This document shows, one piece after another, positions 1-9,286 of a DNA stretch of 64,000 bases (position 1 is its first letter; each line of letters starts with the position of its first letter). Both the position numbers and the translations under genes were made by a program. The notes beneath the pieces were generated by a model. It ran no database searches. It saw nothing but the letters and a program-made list of their open reading frames with translations, and was not told the DNA's origin. Origin of the DNA: Neisseria subflava (GTDB lineage: Bacteria > Pseudomonadota > Gammaproteobacteria > Burkholderiales > Neisseriaceae); assembly GCF_003044935.1 (NCBI RefSeq), contig NZ_POXP01000001.1:186001-250000 (forward strand). Reading direction: 5' to 3'.

Positions 1-660
1 CGTGTGATGCGTTTGAAAGAAGATGCGCACGATTACCGCTATTTCCCAGATCCGGATTTGCTGCCGGTCATTATTTCAGACGGCCAGTTGCAAAAAGCCA
101 AAGAGCAAATGCCTGAATTGCCGCATGAAATGGCGGCGCGTTTTGTTGCCGATTACGGCGTGTCTGACTATGATGCGCGCCTGTTAACTGCCAGCCGTGC
201 TCAAGCTGCCTATTTTGAAGAAGCAGCCAAGGCTTGCGGCCAAGGTAAATTAACGGCGAACTGGATGAACGGCGAGCTTGCCGCCACCTTGAACAAAGAA
301 GGCTTGGAATTGGCTGAAAGCCCTATTACAGCTCCACGCCTTGCCGAGTTGGTTGCTAAAGTTGCAGATGGAACATTAAGCAGCAAACTGGCGAAAAAAG
401 CTTTTGAAGCAATGTGGGCCGAGCCTGAAGCAGGTATTGCAGAAATCATCGAGAAACATGGTTTGCAACAAATTACTGACACTGGTGCAATTGAAGCGAT
501 GGTGGATGAAGTGTTGGCAAATAATGCGAAAGCCATTGAGCAATTCCGTTCCGGTAATGAGAAAGCCCTGAATGCGATTGTCGGCCAAGTGATGAAAGCA
601 AGTAAAGGCAAGGCTAATCCGGCTCAAGTTCAAGAGTTGATTAAAGCTAAATTAGCTTGA
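1..660 (+). CDS. gatB: Asp/Glu-tRNA amidotransferase subunit B, C-terminal part (5' end outside window)
   Basis: The reading frame is open from base 1, so the start lies upstream of the window. About 220 C-terminal residues of GatB are visible: the end of the catalytic cradle (MRLKEDAHDYRYFPDPDLLP, residues 3-22 here) followed by the helical GatB/YqeY tail domain ending in IKAKLA. GatB is part of the GatCAB complex, which converts Glu-tRNA(Gln) and Asp-tRNA(Asn) to the amidated forms in the cytoplasm. A DUS-hairpin terminator follows 10 bases after the stop. Identification is firm; only the truncation by the window edge is incomplete. Confidence 0.95.
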   Translation, partial: RVMRLKEDAHDYRYFPDPDLLPVIISDGQLQKAKEQMPELPHEMAARFVADYGVSDYDARLLTASRAQAAYFEEAAKACGQGKLTANWMNGELAATLNKEGLELAESPITAPRLAELVAKVADGTLSSKLAKKAFEAMWAEPEAGIAEIIEKHGLQQITDTGAIEAMVDEVLANNAKAIEQFRSGNEKALNAIVGQVMKASKGKANPAQVQELIKAKLA

Positions 661-670
661 TAGATAGGAC

Positions 671-709
671 AGGCCGTCTGAAAAATAGGTCTTATTTTTC
701 AGACGGCCT
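671..709 (+). terminator. DUS inverted-pair terminator after gatB
   Basis: AGGCCGTCTGAA at 671-682 pairs with TTCAGACGGCCT at 698-709 and is followed by a T-rich stretch. The stem extends into flanking A/T bases (AAAAATA/TATTTTT). This is the usual Neisseria arrangement in which two uptake sequences form a rho-independent terminator. Confidence 0.85.
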
Positions 710-741
710 TTATTTTTGATTCTAAAATTATTCTAAATGCC

Positions 742-1746
742 ATGACACATACTATTACCTTATCAGATGAAATCACATTTACGGCAAACGAGGATGAAAC
801 CGTTCTTGCTGCCGCGACCCGTCAGAATTTAAATTTGCCTCATTCTTGTAAAAGTGGCGCCTGCGGACAATGTAAGGCCGAGTTGATGAGTGGCGAATTT
901 GAAATGGGCAAGCATATTGATAAAGCCATCAGTGAAGAAGAAAAAGCGCAGGGCAAAGTGTTATTGTGTTGCACTACCGCGAAGAGCGACCTCAAAATCA
1001 ATGTGCCGGGGTTTAATCCGAATGCTTTGCCGGTGCGCACTTTGCCTGTACGCATTGAAACGATTGAAATCAAACATGATGTTGCTTTGTTGCGATTGGC
1101 TTTGCCTAAAGCGCCGTCATTTGCATTTTATGCCGGACAATATATTGATTTGCTGCTTCCCAGCAATATCAGCCGCAGCTATTCAATCGCCAATTCGCCT
1201 GATCAAGAAGGCATTTTGGAATTGCATATCCGCAAACGTGAAAACGGCATATGCTCAGAAATGATTTTTGGTGCCGAGCCTAAAATCAAAGAAAAAGGCA
1301 TTGTCCGCGTTAAAGGCCCATTGGGTACGTTTACTTTGCAAAAGGACAGCGATAAACCGATTGTTTTGTTGGCAACCGGTACAGGTTATGCCCCTATTCG
1401 CAGTATTTTGCTTGATTTGATTCGTCAGAATAGCGAACGTCAGGTTCATTTTTACTGGGGGGCACGTCAGCAGGAAGATTTGTACGCATTGGAAGAAGCA
1501 GAAGCATTAATAGGCCGTCTGAAAAATGCGAAATTCTCGCCTGTTCTTTCTAAGCCTGATTCCGATTGGAAAGGGGAGAATGGGTACGTGCAAAATATTG
1601 CCGCACAAAATTATCCTGATTTGAGTCAATATGAAGTTTATGCTTGCGGGTCACCAGCCATGACGGAGAGTGCGCAAAGTTTGCTGACTCAAAAATGTGC
1701 TTTACCGGAAGATGCCTTCTTCTGTGATGCTTTTTCACCGGCATAG
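742..1746 (+). CDS. 2Fe-2S ferredoxin / FAD-NAD(P) oxidoreductase (CDP-6-deoxyglucoseen reductase-like)
   Basis: The 334-aa protein has an N-terminal plant-type ferredoxin domain with 2Fe-2S ligands C36, C41, C44 and C76/77 (motif CKSGACGQC). A ferredoxin-NADP reductase module follows, with the FAD motif RSYSIANSP near residue 150 and the pyridine-nucleotide motif GTGYAPIRS near 215. Such proteins pass electrons from NAD(P)H through FAD to the iron-sulfur centre and on to a partner oxidase. Neisseria copies are often named after the sugar enzyme AscD, but no deoxysugar genes are nearby, so the real partner is unknown. A DUS lies inside the gene at 1512-1523. Confidence 0.85.
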   Translation: MTHTITLSDEITFTANEDETVLAAATRQNLNLPHSCKSGACGQCKAELMSGEFEMGKHIDKAISEEEKAQGKVLLCCTTAKSDLKINVPGFNPNALPVRTLPVRIETIEIKHDVALLRLALPKAPSFAFYAGQYIDLLLPSNISRSYSIANSPDQEGILELHIRKRENGICSEMIFGAEPKIKEKGIVRVKGPLGTFTLQKDSDKPIVLLATGTGYAPIRSILLDLIRQNSERQVHFYWGARQQEDLYALEEAEALIGRLKNAKFSPVLSKPDSDWKGENGYVQNIAAQNYPDLSQYEVYACGSPAMTESAQSLLTQKCALPEDAFFCDAFSPA

Positions 1747-1937
1747 TGATGTTTATACAGGATTTATATGTTTGAATGCAGCTGTTAAGAGTAAAATTTG
1801 ATGGCAATTTGTTTGAGAAAGAGTGTGTTTTTGCATACTCTTTTTTCTATGTGGTAGTTATTGCATAGATGTTTATGTCTTGAAGAGATGACTATTTTGT
1901 TATCAAAAATTGAATTTATTATTTATCATAAAGAAAA

Positions 1938-1964
1938 AGGCCGTCTGAATATTTCAGACGGCCT
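1938..1964. terminator. DUS inverted-pair terminator between convergent genes
   Basis: AGGCCGTCTGAA (1938-1949) and TTCAGACGGCCT (1953-1964) are separated by three bases and flanked by AAAA/TTTT. The hairpin is symmetrical and can serve both the reductase gene (+) and mltD (-). The rest of the 1747-1937 spacer shows nothing recognisable. Confidence 0.8.
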
Positions 1965-1981
1965 TTGTTTTGAAGCAAGTA

Positions 1982-4090
1982 TTAGCTACCAATCAGTTTC
2001 AAACGTTGACCAGGGGTCACCGTACGTGTATTGCGGTTCCAACGGCGGATATCGTTAATATCAACATTGAAACGGCTGGCGATGGTGTTCAGGGTATCGC
2101 CTTTGCGTACAGTGTAGGAAACGTTTTGAACCGGGTTGCTGCGGACTTTTGCCGGAGCAGCTGTAACACGGAGGATTTGGCCTTTTTTGATATTGTTGCC
2201 TTTGATGTTGTTGGCAATAATCAAATCGGCTACGCTCAGGTTATAGCGTTTGGAGATGTTAAACAATGTATCGCCATCTGCCACACGGTGTGTGCCTGCT
2301 GTAAGTGCAGCGGTTTGTGTGTTTTGTTGGCCATTTACACGAGCAAGACGTGCATTGATGCGTTGTTGTTGTTTAGCGGTATTGGCTGCGATACGTTCTG
2401 TACGAGCGTTTTCAGCAGTAACAACAGTTTGAACTTGTTTGGCTTCAGAAGTCGCTTCAGCAACAGTCGCTGCAGGTTCCTCCGCAGGTTGGCTTTGTAC
2501 CAAAGCCATCAGGTCATCATGCTCTTCTTGAACCGGAGCAACAGCAACAGATTCAACTGCTGGAGTAGGGGCTACATCGTTTGCGGCAACAGTCGGTGCA
2601 GTCAAGTCGGCAGGGATAGCTGCTTTTGGTGCTTCTGCAACATTTGTGGCAGCAGGCTCAGCAGTAGTATGGGTCATGGCTACAATAGGGGCGGCTACTT
2701 CCGCATTTGCAACTTGAGGTTGTGCTTTAGTTTCTGTTACCGCTACGGAAGTAACGTTTTCAGTTTTGCTGCGTGCAATAAAGTCAACCGGTTTGCTGGA
2801 CTGTGGAACAACAGGAGCAACAATATTGGTCACGGTATTTTGAGCGACTTTAACCGGTTCTGCTACGCTTGAAGCAATAATTGGAGACATAGCCGGCATA
2901 TTGGATTGGTAAGTATCCGGAGTATTGTCTTTGTCGATAAAGTTAATAATGTCTTGATTTTGGGTAGCTGAGTTTTTAGCCACCAAAATGCTGCGGCCTT
3001 CAGAAATGGCGCTACCGCTCAGGCCATTGAGGCGTTTGAGTTCGGCTACGCTCATGCCGGTATCGTTGGCGATGGCATTCAGTTTTTTATTGCCCAAAGA
3101 AGTATAGATATCCCAAGACATCAGGGTATCTGGATTGGCATTGCGGTAGTTCTTTTCAAATGCAGAAACCGCAGAAACCGGCAACAACAGACGACGGTTG
3201 TTTTTAGGGATAAATACCGGGGCATTGAAACCTGGGTTGAGTGCCAACAGTTCGCTTTCGCTGATGTTTGCAAAGCGAGCGATTGTGCTGTTATCGATAG
3301 GTTTGTCGATGCTGACAGATTTGAAATACGGCTGATTGCTGATTTCGCTGATATTCATACCGAAGGTTTGCGGATTGGCAACGATATTACGGACAGCCAA
3401 GAGTTTTGGAACGTAGTTGCGTGTTTCGTTCGGCATACGCAGGTTTTCGTATGTCGGCTCCAAACCTTGCGCGCGGGCACGGTTTACGGCGCGACCGACG
3501 TTACCTTCACCCCAGTTGTAAGCGGCAAGGGCCAAAGACCAGTCGCCGAACATACCGTGCAAGTATTGCAGGTAGTTCAATGCAGCATCGGTAGCGGCGT
3601 AAATATCGTGGCGGCCGTCATACAAAGGTGTTTTTTCCAAGCCGAAGTGGCGGCCGGTAGCCGGCATAAATTGCCATAGGCCGGATGCGCCGACGTGTGA
3701 TTTGGCTTTGGTTACGAATGCGCTTTCAATGAAAGGCAACAAAGCAATTTCGGCGGGCATATTGCGTTTTTTAACTTCATTGGCAATATGGTACATATAA
3801 GGTTTGCTGCGGGAGATGGTGCGGTCGAAATATGCGCTGTTTGCAGCAAATTTGTTTTCATGGCGGCGAACCAGTTCTGTGTTGACTTCGTTGATGCGGA
3901 AGTCTTTACGCAACGATGCCCATAAGCTACCGGAACCGAAGGTTTGTGCTTTGGCTTGGTCGAGCAGGGCGGAGTTGAGGCGCATCATGGCCATGCCGAC
4001 TTGGTTGGGCGTAGCGTTTTGCGCATAGGCTGTGGCGGAAACCGCCGACAGGCTTGAAACGGTCAGAGCGATGGTTTTTAGTTTTGCCAT
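1982..4090 (-). CDS. mltD: Membrane-bound lytic murein transglycosylase D-like protein with LysM domains
   Basis: This cleaves peptidoglycan glycan strands in the periplasm. The ATG at 4090 (MAKLK...) gives a clean signal peptide ending near AYAQ. A further upstream start would be TTG at 4108 and is less likely. The SLT domain follows, with the catalytic Glu in LLPFIESAF, then GASGLWQFMPATGR and the AAYNWGEGNVGRA motif. A LysM-like segment comes next (TLMSWDIYTSLGNKKLNAIA). After a long Ala/Thr/Pro/Val-rich linker there are two clear C-terminal LysM repeats (HRVADGDTLFNISKRYNLS; YTVRKGDTLNTIASRFNVD). The length of about 702 aa exceeds E. coli MltD because of the linker. It is divergent from the YafS-like gene; mltD and yafS are also neighbours in enterobacteria. 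Confidence 0.92.
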   Translation of the reverse strand: MAKLKTIALTVSSLSAVSATAYAQNATPNQVGMAMMRLNSALLDQAKAQTFGSGSLWASLRKDFRINEVNTELVRRHENKFAANSAYFDRTISRSKPYMYHIANEVKKRNMPAEIALLPFIESAFVTKAKSHVGASGLWQFMPATGRHFGLEKTPLYDGRHDIYAATDAALNYLQYLHGMFGDWSLALAAYNWGEGNVGRAVNRARAQGLEPTYENLRMPNETRNYVPKLLAVRNIVANPQTFGMNISEISNQPYFKSVSIDKPIDNSTIARFANISESELLALNPGFNAPVFIPKNNRRLLLPVSAVSAFEKNYRNANPDTLMSWDIYTSLGNKKLNAIANDTGMSVAELKRLNGLSGSAISEGRSILVAKNSATQNQDIINFIDKDNTPDTYQSNMPAMSPIIASSVAEPVKVAQNTVTNIVAPVVPQSSKPVDFIARSKTENVTSVAVTETKAQPQVANAEVAAPIVAMTHTTAEPAATNVAEAPKAAIPADLTAPTVAANDVAPTPAVESVAVAPVQEEHDDLMALVQSQPAEEPAATVAEATSEAKQVQTVVTAENARTERIAANTAKQQQRINARLARVNGQQNTQTAALTAGTHRVADGDTLFNISKRYNLSVADLIIANNIKGNNIKKGQILRVTAAPAKVRSNPVQNVSYTVRKGDTLNTIASRFNVDINDIRRWNRNTRTVTPGQRLKLIGS

Positions 4091-4246
4091 AGTAAATAAA
4101 GTTATCAAATATATAATAAAATTTCGTCTTTTTGATAGTATCGTTTCAGCATTTAAACGTCAAGTCGAGCAGGGAATTTGCTTGTGTGATGTGGCTGTGG
4201 TGTTAAAATTCTGTCACACAAGTCGGGATGCATAGGGGAGCATTTA

Positions 4247-4906
4247 ATGGAAACTTTTTTTATGCAAATGCCAATGGGACAATATCTCGCTCAAAAAGAG
4301 GCGGATTTTTTCAGACAGCATTTGCAGTATTTGAATAGGCAGGTGGCGGTTCAATTGGGCGGTATATGGCAGAGGCCGTCTGAAAATATGATTGTGGTGC
4401 CTCGCGATGTATGGATGGATGCTGAAATGTTGGCATTTGAAACGCATTCCGTGGATGTGTTATTGATGCCTCATCTTTTGGAAGTTTCATCTGCAGATTT
4501 GGTGTTGCAAGAGGCGTTTAGGATATTAAAACCTGAAGGCAGGTTGATTTTGACGGGGTTCAACCCTAAATCTTTGTGGGGATTGAGCTCGTGGTTTGAT
4601 GGGGAAAAGCTGCCTTTAAAATCTCAATGCTTGGCTCTGGCTGAGTTGAAACGAAAAATTGCGGATATTGGTTTTGAAATAGAATATGGGCAGTTTATGG
4701 ATTATCTGCCTGCTGTGAATTCGCCTTCTGCTTTGAAGTTTTGGCGGTTTATGGAAAAGGCAGGGGATAGGTGGTGGCCGCAGTGTGCAGCGGTTTATGG
4801 GATGGTGTTAACGAAACATTTGATTGGTGTCCATCCTTTGCCTGAATTGGAATCTGCATTTGATGGCAATACGGTTGCTTTAAGTACGGCACGTTTGGCC
4901 GAATAG
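4247..4906 (+). CDS. YafS-like class I SAM-methyltransferase-fold protein
   Basis: The 219-aa protein resembles the Methyltransf_11 group and E. coli YafS. The later half of the fold is visible (SVDVLLMPHLLE, RILKPEGRLILTGFNPKSLWGL), but the glycine-rich SAM motif I is poorly preserved in the N-terminal part (VAVQLGGIW). Catalytic activity is therefore uncertain and the substrate unknown. The start is ATG 4247, preceded by GGGGAG at 4235-4240. A DUS at 4373-4384 is read through as coding sequence (RPSEN). Confidence 0.72.
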   Translation: METFFMQMPMGQYLAQKEADFFRQHLQYLNRQVAVQLGGIWQRPSENMIVVPRDVWMDAEMLAFETHSVDVLLMPHLLEVSSADLVLQEAFRILKPEGRLILTGFNPKSLWGLSSWFDGEKLPLKSQCLALAELKRKIADIGFEIEYGQFMDYLPAVNSPSALKFWRFMEKAGDRWWPQCAAVYGMVLTKHLIGVHPLPELESAFDGNTVALSTARLAE

Positions 4907-4908
4907 TT

Positions 4909-4920
4909 TTCAGACGGCCT
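4909..4920. repeat. Single DUS
   Basis: TTCAGACGGCCT just after the methyltransferase-like stop codon; no partner copy, so it is not an obvious terminator. Confidence 0.85.
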
Positions 4921-4950
4921 GTATATTAATGATGAATTTGGAGAAGAACG

Positions 4951-5778
4951 ATGCCTGAATTACCTGAAGTGGAAACGACTTTACGCGGAATCGCGCCTCA
5001 TATTGATGGCAAGAAGATAGAAAAAGTCATTATTCGCCAGTTTAAATTGAGATGGCTTATTCATCCAAACTTGGCGCAAATTTTGGCCGGGCGCAAAGTT
5101 TTGGCATGCAGTCGGCGTGCGAAGTATTTGATTATTACTTTTGAAACGGGTATTTTACTTATTCATTTGGGTATGTCCGGCAGTTTGCGGATTTTTACCG
5201 CCGATGATGAGCGTATCGCCACGCCGGATAAACATGATCATTTGGATTTTGTATTTAATGACGGTACCGTATTGCGTTATCACGACCCGCGTAAATTTGG
5301 TGCGGTATTGTGGTATGAGGGTATTGCCGAGCATCATCCGCTGTTGGAAAAACTGGGGCCGGAGCCGCTCTCGGACGATTTTGATGCAAATTACCTGTAT
5401 CAGAAATTGAAAACGCAGAAGCGTGCGGTCAAATTGGCGCTGATGGATAATGCGGTGGTGGTTGGCGTTGGCAATATTTATGCGAATGAAAGTCTGTTTA
5501 AGGCAGGTATTTCGCCATTGCGTCCGGCAAATAAGCTGACCAAGAAAGAATGCGCATCATTGGTGGAAACCATTAAAGCGATTCTGCTGAGGGCGATTGA
5601 AACGGGCGGTAGTACGCTGCGGGACTTTGTCAATAGCGATGGCAAAAGCGGCTATTTCCAGCAGGAATATACGGTCTATGGCCGCCACAATGAGCCTTGT
5701 GTCCAATGTGGTGGGTTGATTTTTAAAGAAACTTTGGGGCAGCGTGGAACATTTTATTGTCCAAATTGCCAGAAATAG
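4951..5778 (+). CDS. mutM: Formamidopyrimidine-DNA glycosylase
   Basis: MutM/Fpg removes 8-oxoguanine and formamidopyrimidines in base-excision repair. The mature N-terminus PELPEVETT carries the catalytic proline and Glu. The middle has the H2TH helix region ([19 protein letters not shown]), and the C-terminus the zinc finger CVQCGG...FYCPNC. At 275 aa the gene is full length. ATG 4951 is preceded by GGAGAA. It sits just upstream of plsC, the fpg-nlaA order known from meningococci. Confidence 0.96.
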   Translation: MPELPEVETTLRGIAPHIDGKKIEKVIIRQFKLRWLIHPNLAQILAGRKVLACSRRAKYLIITFETGILLIHLGMSGSLRIFTADDERIATPDKHDHLDFVFNDGTVLRYHDPRKFGAVLWYEGIAEHHPLLEKLGPEPLSDDFDANYLYQKLKTQKRAVKLALMDNAVVVGVGNIYANESLFKAGISPLRPANKLTKKECASLVETIKAILLRAIETGGSTLRDFVNSDGKSGYFQQEYTVYGRHNEPCVQCGGLIFKETLGQRGTFYCPNCQK

Positions 5779-5779
5779 T

Positions 5780-5813
5780 TTCAGACGGCCTTAAATGTCA
5801 GAGGCCGTCTGAA
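5780..5813. repeat. Inside-out DUS pair between mutM and plsC
   Basis: TTCAGACGGCCT (5780-5791) is followed by AGGCCGTCTGAA (5802-5813), the reverse order of the usual DUS terminator. It can still form a hairpin but lacks a T-run after the right arm. It lies between co-directional genes and may only partly stop transcription. Confidence 0.7.
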
Positions 5814-5842
5814 AATAATGAACACAATACAGAAGAAATTTT

Positions 5843-6628
5843 ATGTCTAAACAAAAAGCTCCTTTTTTTAAACGTCTGAGCCGACTTTGCCGTTTGGCAA
5901 CTTGGTTATTCAGAACCGGCCGGGATTTGCGTGCCATCGATGGCAATAATGCAGAGGAACGCAATCACGCTGTGGTTGTTTTGGGAAAAGGTGCGTTGGA
6001 CGCTTTGGATATTGAATTGGAAATCGGCGTACCGCCTCAAGGAAATGTGAGCGGTACTTTGGTGGTGGCCAACCATGTGTCTTGGTTGGATATTTTTGCC
6101 ATGAGTGCCGTTTATCCGAGCAGTTTTATTGCTAAACAGGAAATCAGCGGTTGGCCGGTTTTGGGGAAAATGGGTAAAAATGCCGGTACGGTGTTTATCA
6201 ACCGCAATTCCCGCCGTGATGTCGAGCCGATTAATCAGGCGATTTGTGCGGCATTGAAAGCAGGGCAGAATGTAAGTTTTTTCCCCGAGGCGCGCACTTC
6301 TTCCGGCTTGGGTATTTTGCCGTTTAAAGCAGCCCTGTTTCAATCGGCTATTGATGCGAAAGCGCCGATTCAGGCGGTAACCTTACGCTATTATGATGGC
6401 GAAGGACAACGGACGGATTTGCCATCCTATGCGGAGGTAAACCTGTTTCAATCTTTATGGCGTATTGTTTCGATGAAGAAAATCCGTATCCGTTTGGATT
6501 TCTCGCCTCAATACAAACCGACAGATATGCCGGATAAAGACCGCTATGCTTTGAAGGATATTGCGGAAACAGCCATCGGCGAAATTGTGGCTTCGGATTC
6601 GCCCGTTCAGCCCTTACCTAAAAAATAA
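5843..6628 (+). CDS. plsC: 1-acyl-sn-glycerol-3-phosphate acyltransferase
   Basis: This makes phosphatidic acid by acylating lysophosphatidic acid at the inner membrane. The 261-aa sequence has the acyltransferase motif NHVSWLD (His and Asp four residues apart, near residue 74), then FINRNSRRD and the FFPEARTS block. The order mutM-plsC matches the meningococcal fpg-nlaA neighbourhood, so this is likely the NlaA orthologue. A degenerate uptake sequence (CAGACAGCC) follows the stop near 6655. Confidence 0.9.
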   Translation: MSKQKAPFFKRLSRLCRLATWLFRTGRDLRAIDGNNAEERNHAVVVLGKGALDALDIELEIGVPPQGNVSGTLVVANHVSWLDIFAMSAVYPSSFIAKQEISGWPVLGKMGKNAGTVFINRNSRRDVEPINQAICAALKAGQNVSFFPEARTSSGLGILPFKAALFQSAIDAKAPIQAVTLRYYDGEGQRTDLPSYAEVNLFQSLWRIVSMKKIRIRLDFSPQYKPTDMPDKDRYALKDIAETAIGEIVASDSPVQPLPKK

Positions 6629-6816
6629 TTTCAGTCAGGTACTTGTTTTATTTCAGACAGCCTTCATTTAAAGAAACAGCTGTTTTCGGTTTAATTGAAT
6701 TGATAGTTTGATGTAATTAATATTATTTGAACTATAAATTATACAAATCGATAGGCCTGCATTAGAATGCAAGCATTGATTCATTTCTCAAACCCGAATT
6801 TTTAAGGAGCTTAAAA

Positions 6817-7554
6817 ATGGCTTTGCAAGATCGTACCGGTCAAAAAGTACCTTCCGTAGTATTCCGCACTCGTGTCGGCGACACTTGGAAAGATGTTTCT
6901 ACTGATGATTTGTTCAAAGGCAAAAAAGTAGTCGTGTTCTCTCTGCCTGGCGCATTTACTCCAACTTGCTCTTCTTCTCACCTGCCACGCTACAACGAAT
7001 TGTTTGGTGCGTTCAAAGAAAACGGTGTTGACGCAATCTACTGCGTATCTGTAAACGACACTTTCGTAATGAACGCTTGGGCTGCTGAAGAAGAAGCCGA
7101 CAACATCTACATGATCCCTGATGGCAACGGTGAATTCACTGAAGGCATGGGCATGTTGGTTGACAAAGAAGACTTGGGCTTCGGTAAACGCTCTTGGCGT
7201 TACTCCATGCTGGTTAACGACGGCGTGGTTGAAAAAATGTTTATCGAACCTGAAGAACCAGGCGATCCTTTCAAAGTGTCTGACGCTGACACTATGTTGA
7301 AATACATTGCTCCTGACTGGAAAGCTCAAGAGTCTGTTGCCATCTTCACCAAACCTGGCTGCCAGTTCTGTGCTAAAGCTAAAAAAGCTCTGCAAGACAA
7401 AGGCTTGTCTTACGAAGAAATAGTATTGGGCAAAGATGCAACTGTTACTTCCGTACGCGCTATTACCGGCAAGATGACTGCTCCTCAAGTATTCATCGGC
7501 GGTAAATACATCGGCGGTAGCGAAGACTTGGAAGCTTACTTGGCTAAAAACTAA
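6817..7554 (+). CDS. Peroxiredoxin-glutaredoxin fusion (Prx5/hybrid type)
   Basis: This reduces peroxides using glutathione. Residues 1-165 form a Prx5-type peroxiredoxin with peroxidatic Cys51 in [14 protein letters not shown]. Residues 172-245 form a glutaredoxin with the redox pair C182-x-x-C185 ([12 protein letters not shown]) and the GSH-site motif [14 protein letters not shown]. The fusion lets glutaredoxin recycle the peroxidase in cis, as in Haemophilus and Neisseria hybrid enzymes. ATG 6817 is preceded by AAGGAG. The 188-bp upstream spacer is very AT-rich with several possible -10 boxes (for example TATAAA 6733-6738), none decisive. Confidence 0.94.
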   Translation: MALQDRTGQKVPSVVFRTRVGDTWKDVSTDDLFKGKKVVVFSLPGAFTPTCSSSHLPRYNELFGAFKENGVDAIYCVSVNDTFVMNAWAAEEEADNIYMIPDGNGEFTEGMGMLVDKEDLGFGKRSWRYSMLVNDGVVEKMFIEPEEPGDPFKVSDADTMLKYIAPDWKAQESVAIFTKPGCQFCAKAKKALQDKGLSYEEIVLGKDATVTSVRAITGKMTAPQVFIGGKYIGGSEDLEAYLAKN

Positions 7555-7599
7555 TTGCCTGTATGCTTGAGACGGCTTGAAAAGGCCGGCTGAAAGACC

Positions 7600-7657
7600 A
7601 AATATAGAGTTATTCAGACGACGTTTGCAAATCGGCGTTCTGAATAACTCTATATTT
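7600..7657. terminator. Long perfect inverted repeat between the Prx-Grx and lpd-like genes
   Basis: The 19-base left arm 7600-7618 (AAATATAGAGTTATTCAGA) is matched perfectly by the right arm 7639-7657, leaving a 20-base loop. A/T-rich outer bases make it a workable terminator after the peroxiredoxin gene. It is unlike the DUS pairs used elsewhere and could be a relic of a small inverted-repeat element. Confidence 0.7.
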
Positions 7658-7741
7658 ACAAGTAGAATTTGAGATTATTGTTTTAAATCGATATTTAGAT
7701 ATTTGCTATTGATTTTTAAATTTTGATAGTTTATGAAGTTT

Positions 7742-7753
7742 AGGCCGTCTGAA
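7742..7753. repeat. Single DUS
   Basis: AGGCCGTCTGAA about 50 bases upstream of the flavoprotein start, in the leader region rather than at a gene end. Confidence 0.85.
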
Positions 7754-7806
7754 AACGGATAACCTGATGGCAATATCGGTTTGGATATAGACAGTAAGGA
7801 TAAAAT

Positions 7807-9213
7807 ATGAAAAAAATTCAAGCAGATGTGGTAGTACTGGGTGGCGGTACAGCCGGTATGGGTGCATTTCGCAATGCCCGACTTCATACAGACAATGTTT
7901 ACCTGATTGAAAACAATGTATTCGGAACAACTTGTGCGCGTGTCGGCTGTATGCCGTCCAAATTGCTGATTGCAGCTGCGGAAGCGCGCCATCATGCTCT
8001 GCATACCGATCCGTTTGGCGTGCATTTGGATAAAGACAGCATCGTCGTCAACGGCGAAGAAGTCATGCAACGCGTTAAATCCGAACGCGACCGTTTCGTC
8101 GGTTTTGTAGTCAGCGATGTAGAAGAGTGGCCTGCCGACAAGCGCATTATGGGTACGGCAAAATTTGTTGACGAACACACCGTCCAAATCGATGACCACA
8201 CTCAAATTACTGCAAAAAGTTTTGTGATTGCCACAGGTTCGCGCCCTGTGATTTTCCCTCAGTGGGAAGTTTTGGGCGATCGCTTGATTGTGAACGATGA
8301 TGTTTTCTCTTGGGATACTTTGCCTAAAAGCGTAGCCGTGTTCGGCCCCGGCGTTATCGGCTTAGAGTTGGGTCAGGCTTTGCACCGTTTGGGCGTGAAA
8401 GTTGAGATTTTCGGCGTAGGCGGAGCCATCGGCGGTATTTCCGACCCTGTTGTTGCTGAAGAAGCCAAAGCTGTTTTTGGCGAAGAGCTGACTTTGCATT
8501 TGGACGCCAAAACCGAAGTCAAATTGGACGCAGAAGGCAATGTTGAAGTTCATTGGGAACAAGATGGCGAAAAAGGTGTGTTCCATGCCGAATATGCTTT
8601 GGCTGCCGTCGGCCGCCGTCCAAATGTGGACAATATCGGTTTGGAAAACCTGAATATCGAAAAAGATGCGCGTGGTGTGCCTGTTGCCGATCCGCTGACC
8701 ATGCAAACCAGCATTCCGCATATCTTTATCGCCGGCGATGCGTCCAATCAATTGCCTCTGCTGCATGAAGCTTCCGACCAAGGCAAAATTGCCGGTCACA
8801 ATGCCGCTATTTTCCCGAATATTGAGGGCGGCTTGCGCCGTAGCGTAATCGGCGTGGTATTCACCAGTCCGCAAATTGCCACTATCGGCTTGAAATACGC
8901 GCAAGTTGCGGCGAAATATCAGCCTGATGAGTTTGTAATCGGCGAAGTTTCCTTCCGAAACCAAGGCCGCAGCCGCGTTATGTTGGTAAACAAAGGTCAT
9001 ATGCGTTTGTATGCTGAGAAAGCGACCGGCCGTTTCATTGGTGCGGAAGTTGTCGGCCCTGCTGCCGAACATTTGGCACACTTGATGGCTTGGGCGCATC
9101 AAATGAAGATGACGATTCCGCAAATGCTGGATATGCCGTTCTACCATCCGGTTATCGAGGAAGGTCTGCGTACTGCATTGCGTGATGCCGATGCAAAATT
9201 GAAACAGGCTTGA
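7807..9213 (+). CDS. Dihydrolipoyl dehydrogenase family flavoprotein disulfide reductase
   Basis: The 468-aa enzyme is of the class I pyridine nucleotide-disulfide oxidoreductase family. It has the FAD motif GGGTAG (residues 12-17) and the redox-active disulfide C43-x4-C48 (CARVGCMPSK). The second nucleotide-binding motif GPGVIGLELG lies near 185, IFIAGDAS near 315, and the C-terminal dimer domain holds the His-Glu pair HPVIEE. It is not next to pyruvate or 2-oxoglutarate dehydrogenase genes, so it may serve another role than lipoamide reoxidation. A related Neisseria paralogue is annotated lpdA. Confidence 0.87.
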   Translation: MKKIQADVVVLGGGTAGMGAFRNARLHTDNVYLIENNVFGTTCARVGCMPSKLLIAAAEARHHALHTDPFGVHLDKDSIVVNGEEVMQRVKSERDRFVGFVVSDVEEWPADKRIMGTAKFVDEHTVQIDDHTQITAKSFVIATGSRPVIFPQWEVLGDRLIVNDDVFSWDTLPKSVAVFGPGVIGLELGQALHRLGVKVEIFGVGGAIGGISDPVVAEEAKAVFGEELTLHLDAKTEVKLDAEGNVEVHWEQDGEKGVFHAEYALAAVGRRPNVDNIGLENLNIEKDARGVPVADPLTMQTSIPHIFIAGDASNQLPLLHEASDQGKIAGHNAAIFPNIEGGLRRSVIGVVFTSPQIATIGLKYAQVAAKYQPDEFVIGEVSFRNQGRSRVMLVNKGHMRLYAEKATGRFIGAEVVGPAAEHLAHLMAWAHQMKMTIPQMLDMPFYHPVIEEGLRTALRDADAKLKQA

Positions 9214-9229
9214 TTATTTGATGGAATAA

Positions 9230-9267
9230 AGGCCGTCTGAAACTCATAATGAGGTTTCAGACGGCCT
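9230..9267. terminator. DUS inverted-pair terminator, convergent
   Basis: AGGCCGTCTGAA (9230-9241) pairs with TTCAGACGGCCT (9256-9267). The stem extends inward (AACTCA against GAGGTT) and a T-run follows. It serves the flavoprotein gene (+) and the PilT-family gene (-). Confidence 0.85.
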
Positions 9268-9286
9268 TTTTTATGCTGTGAAGTTG

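Noticed and set aside
1970-2872. 300-codon plus-strand frame antisense to mltD
   Set aside because: It is the complement of the repetitive Ala/Thr-rich linker and LysM region of mltD, rich in Cys/Ser/Asn; a shadow frame.
7600-7657. Correia repeat enclosed element
   Set aside because: The arms do not match the TATAGTGGATTAA-type Correia ends and the unit is much shorter.
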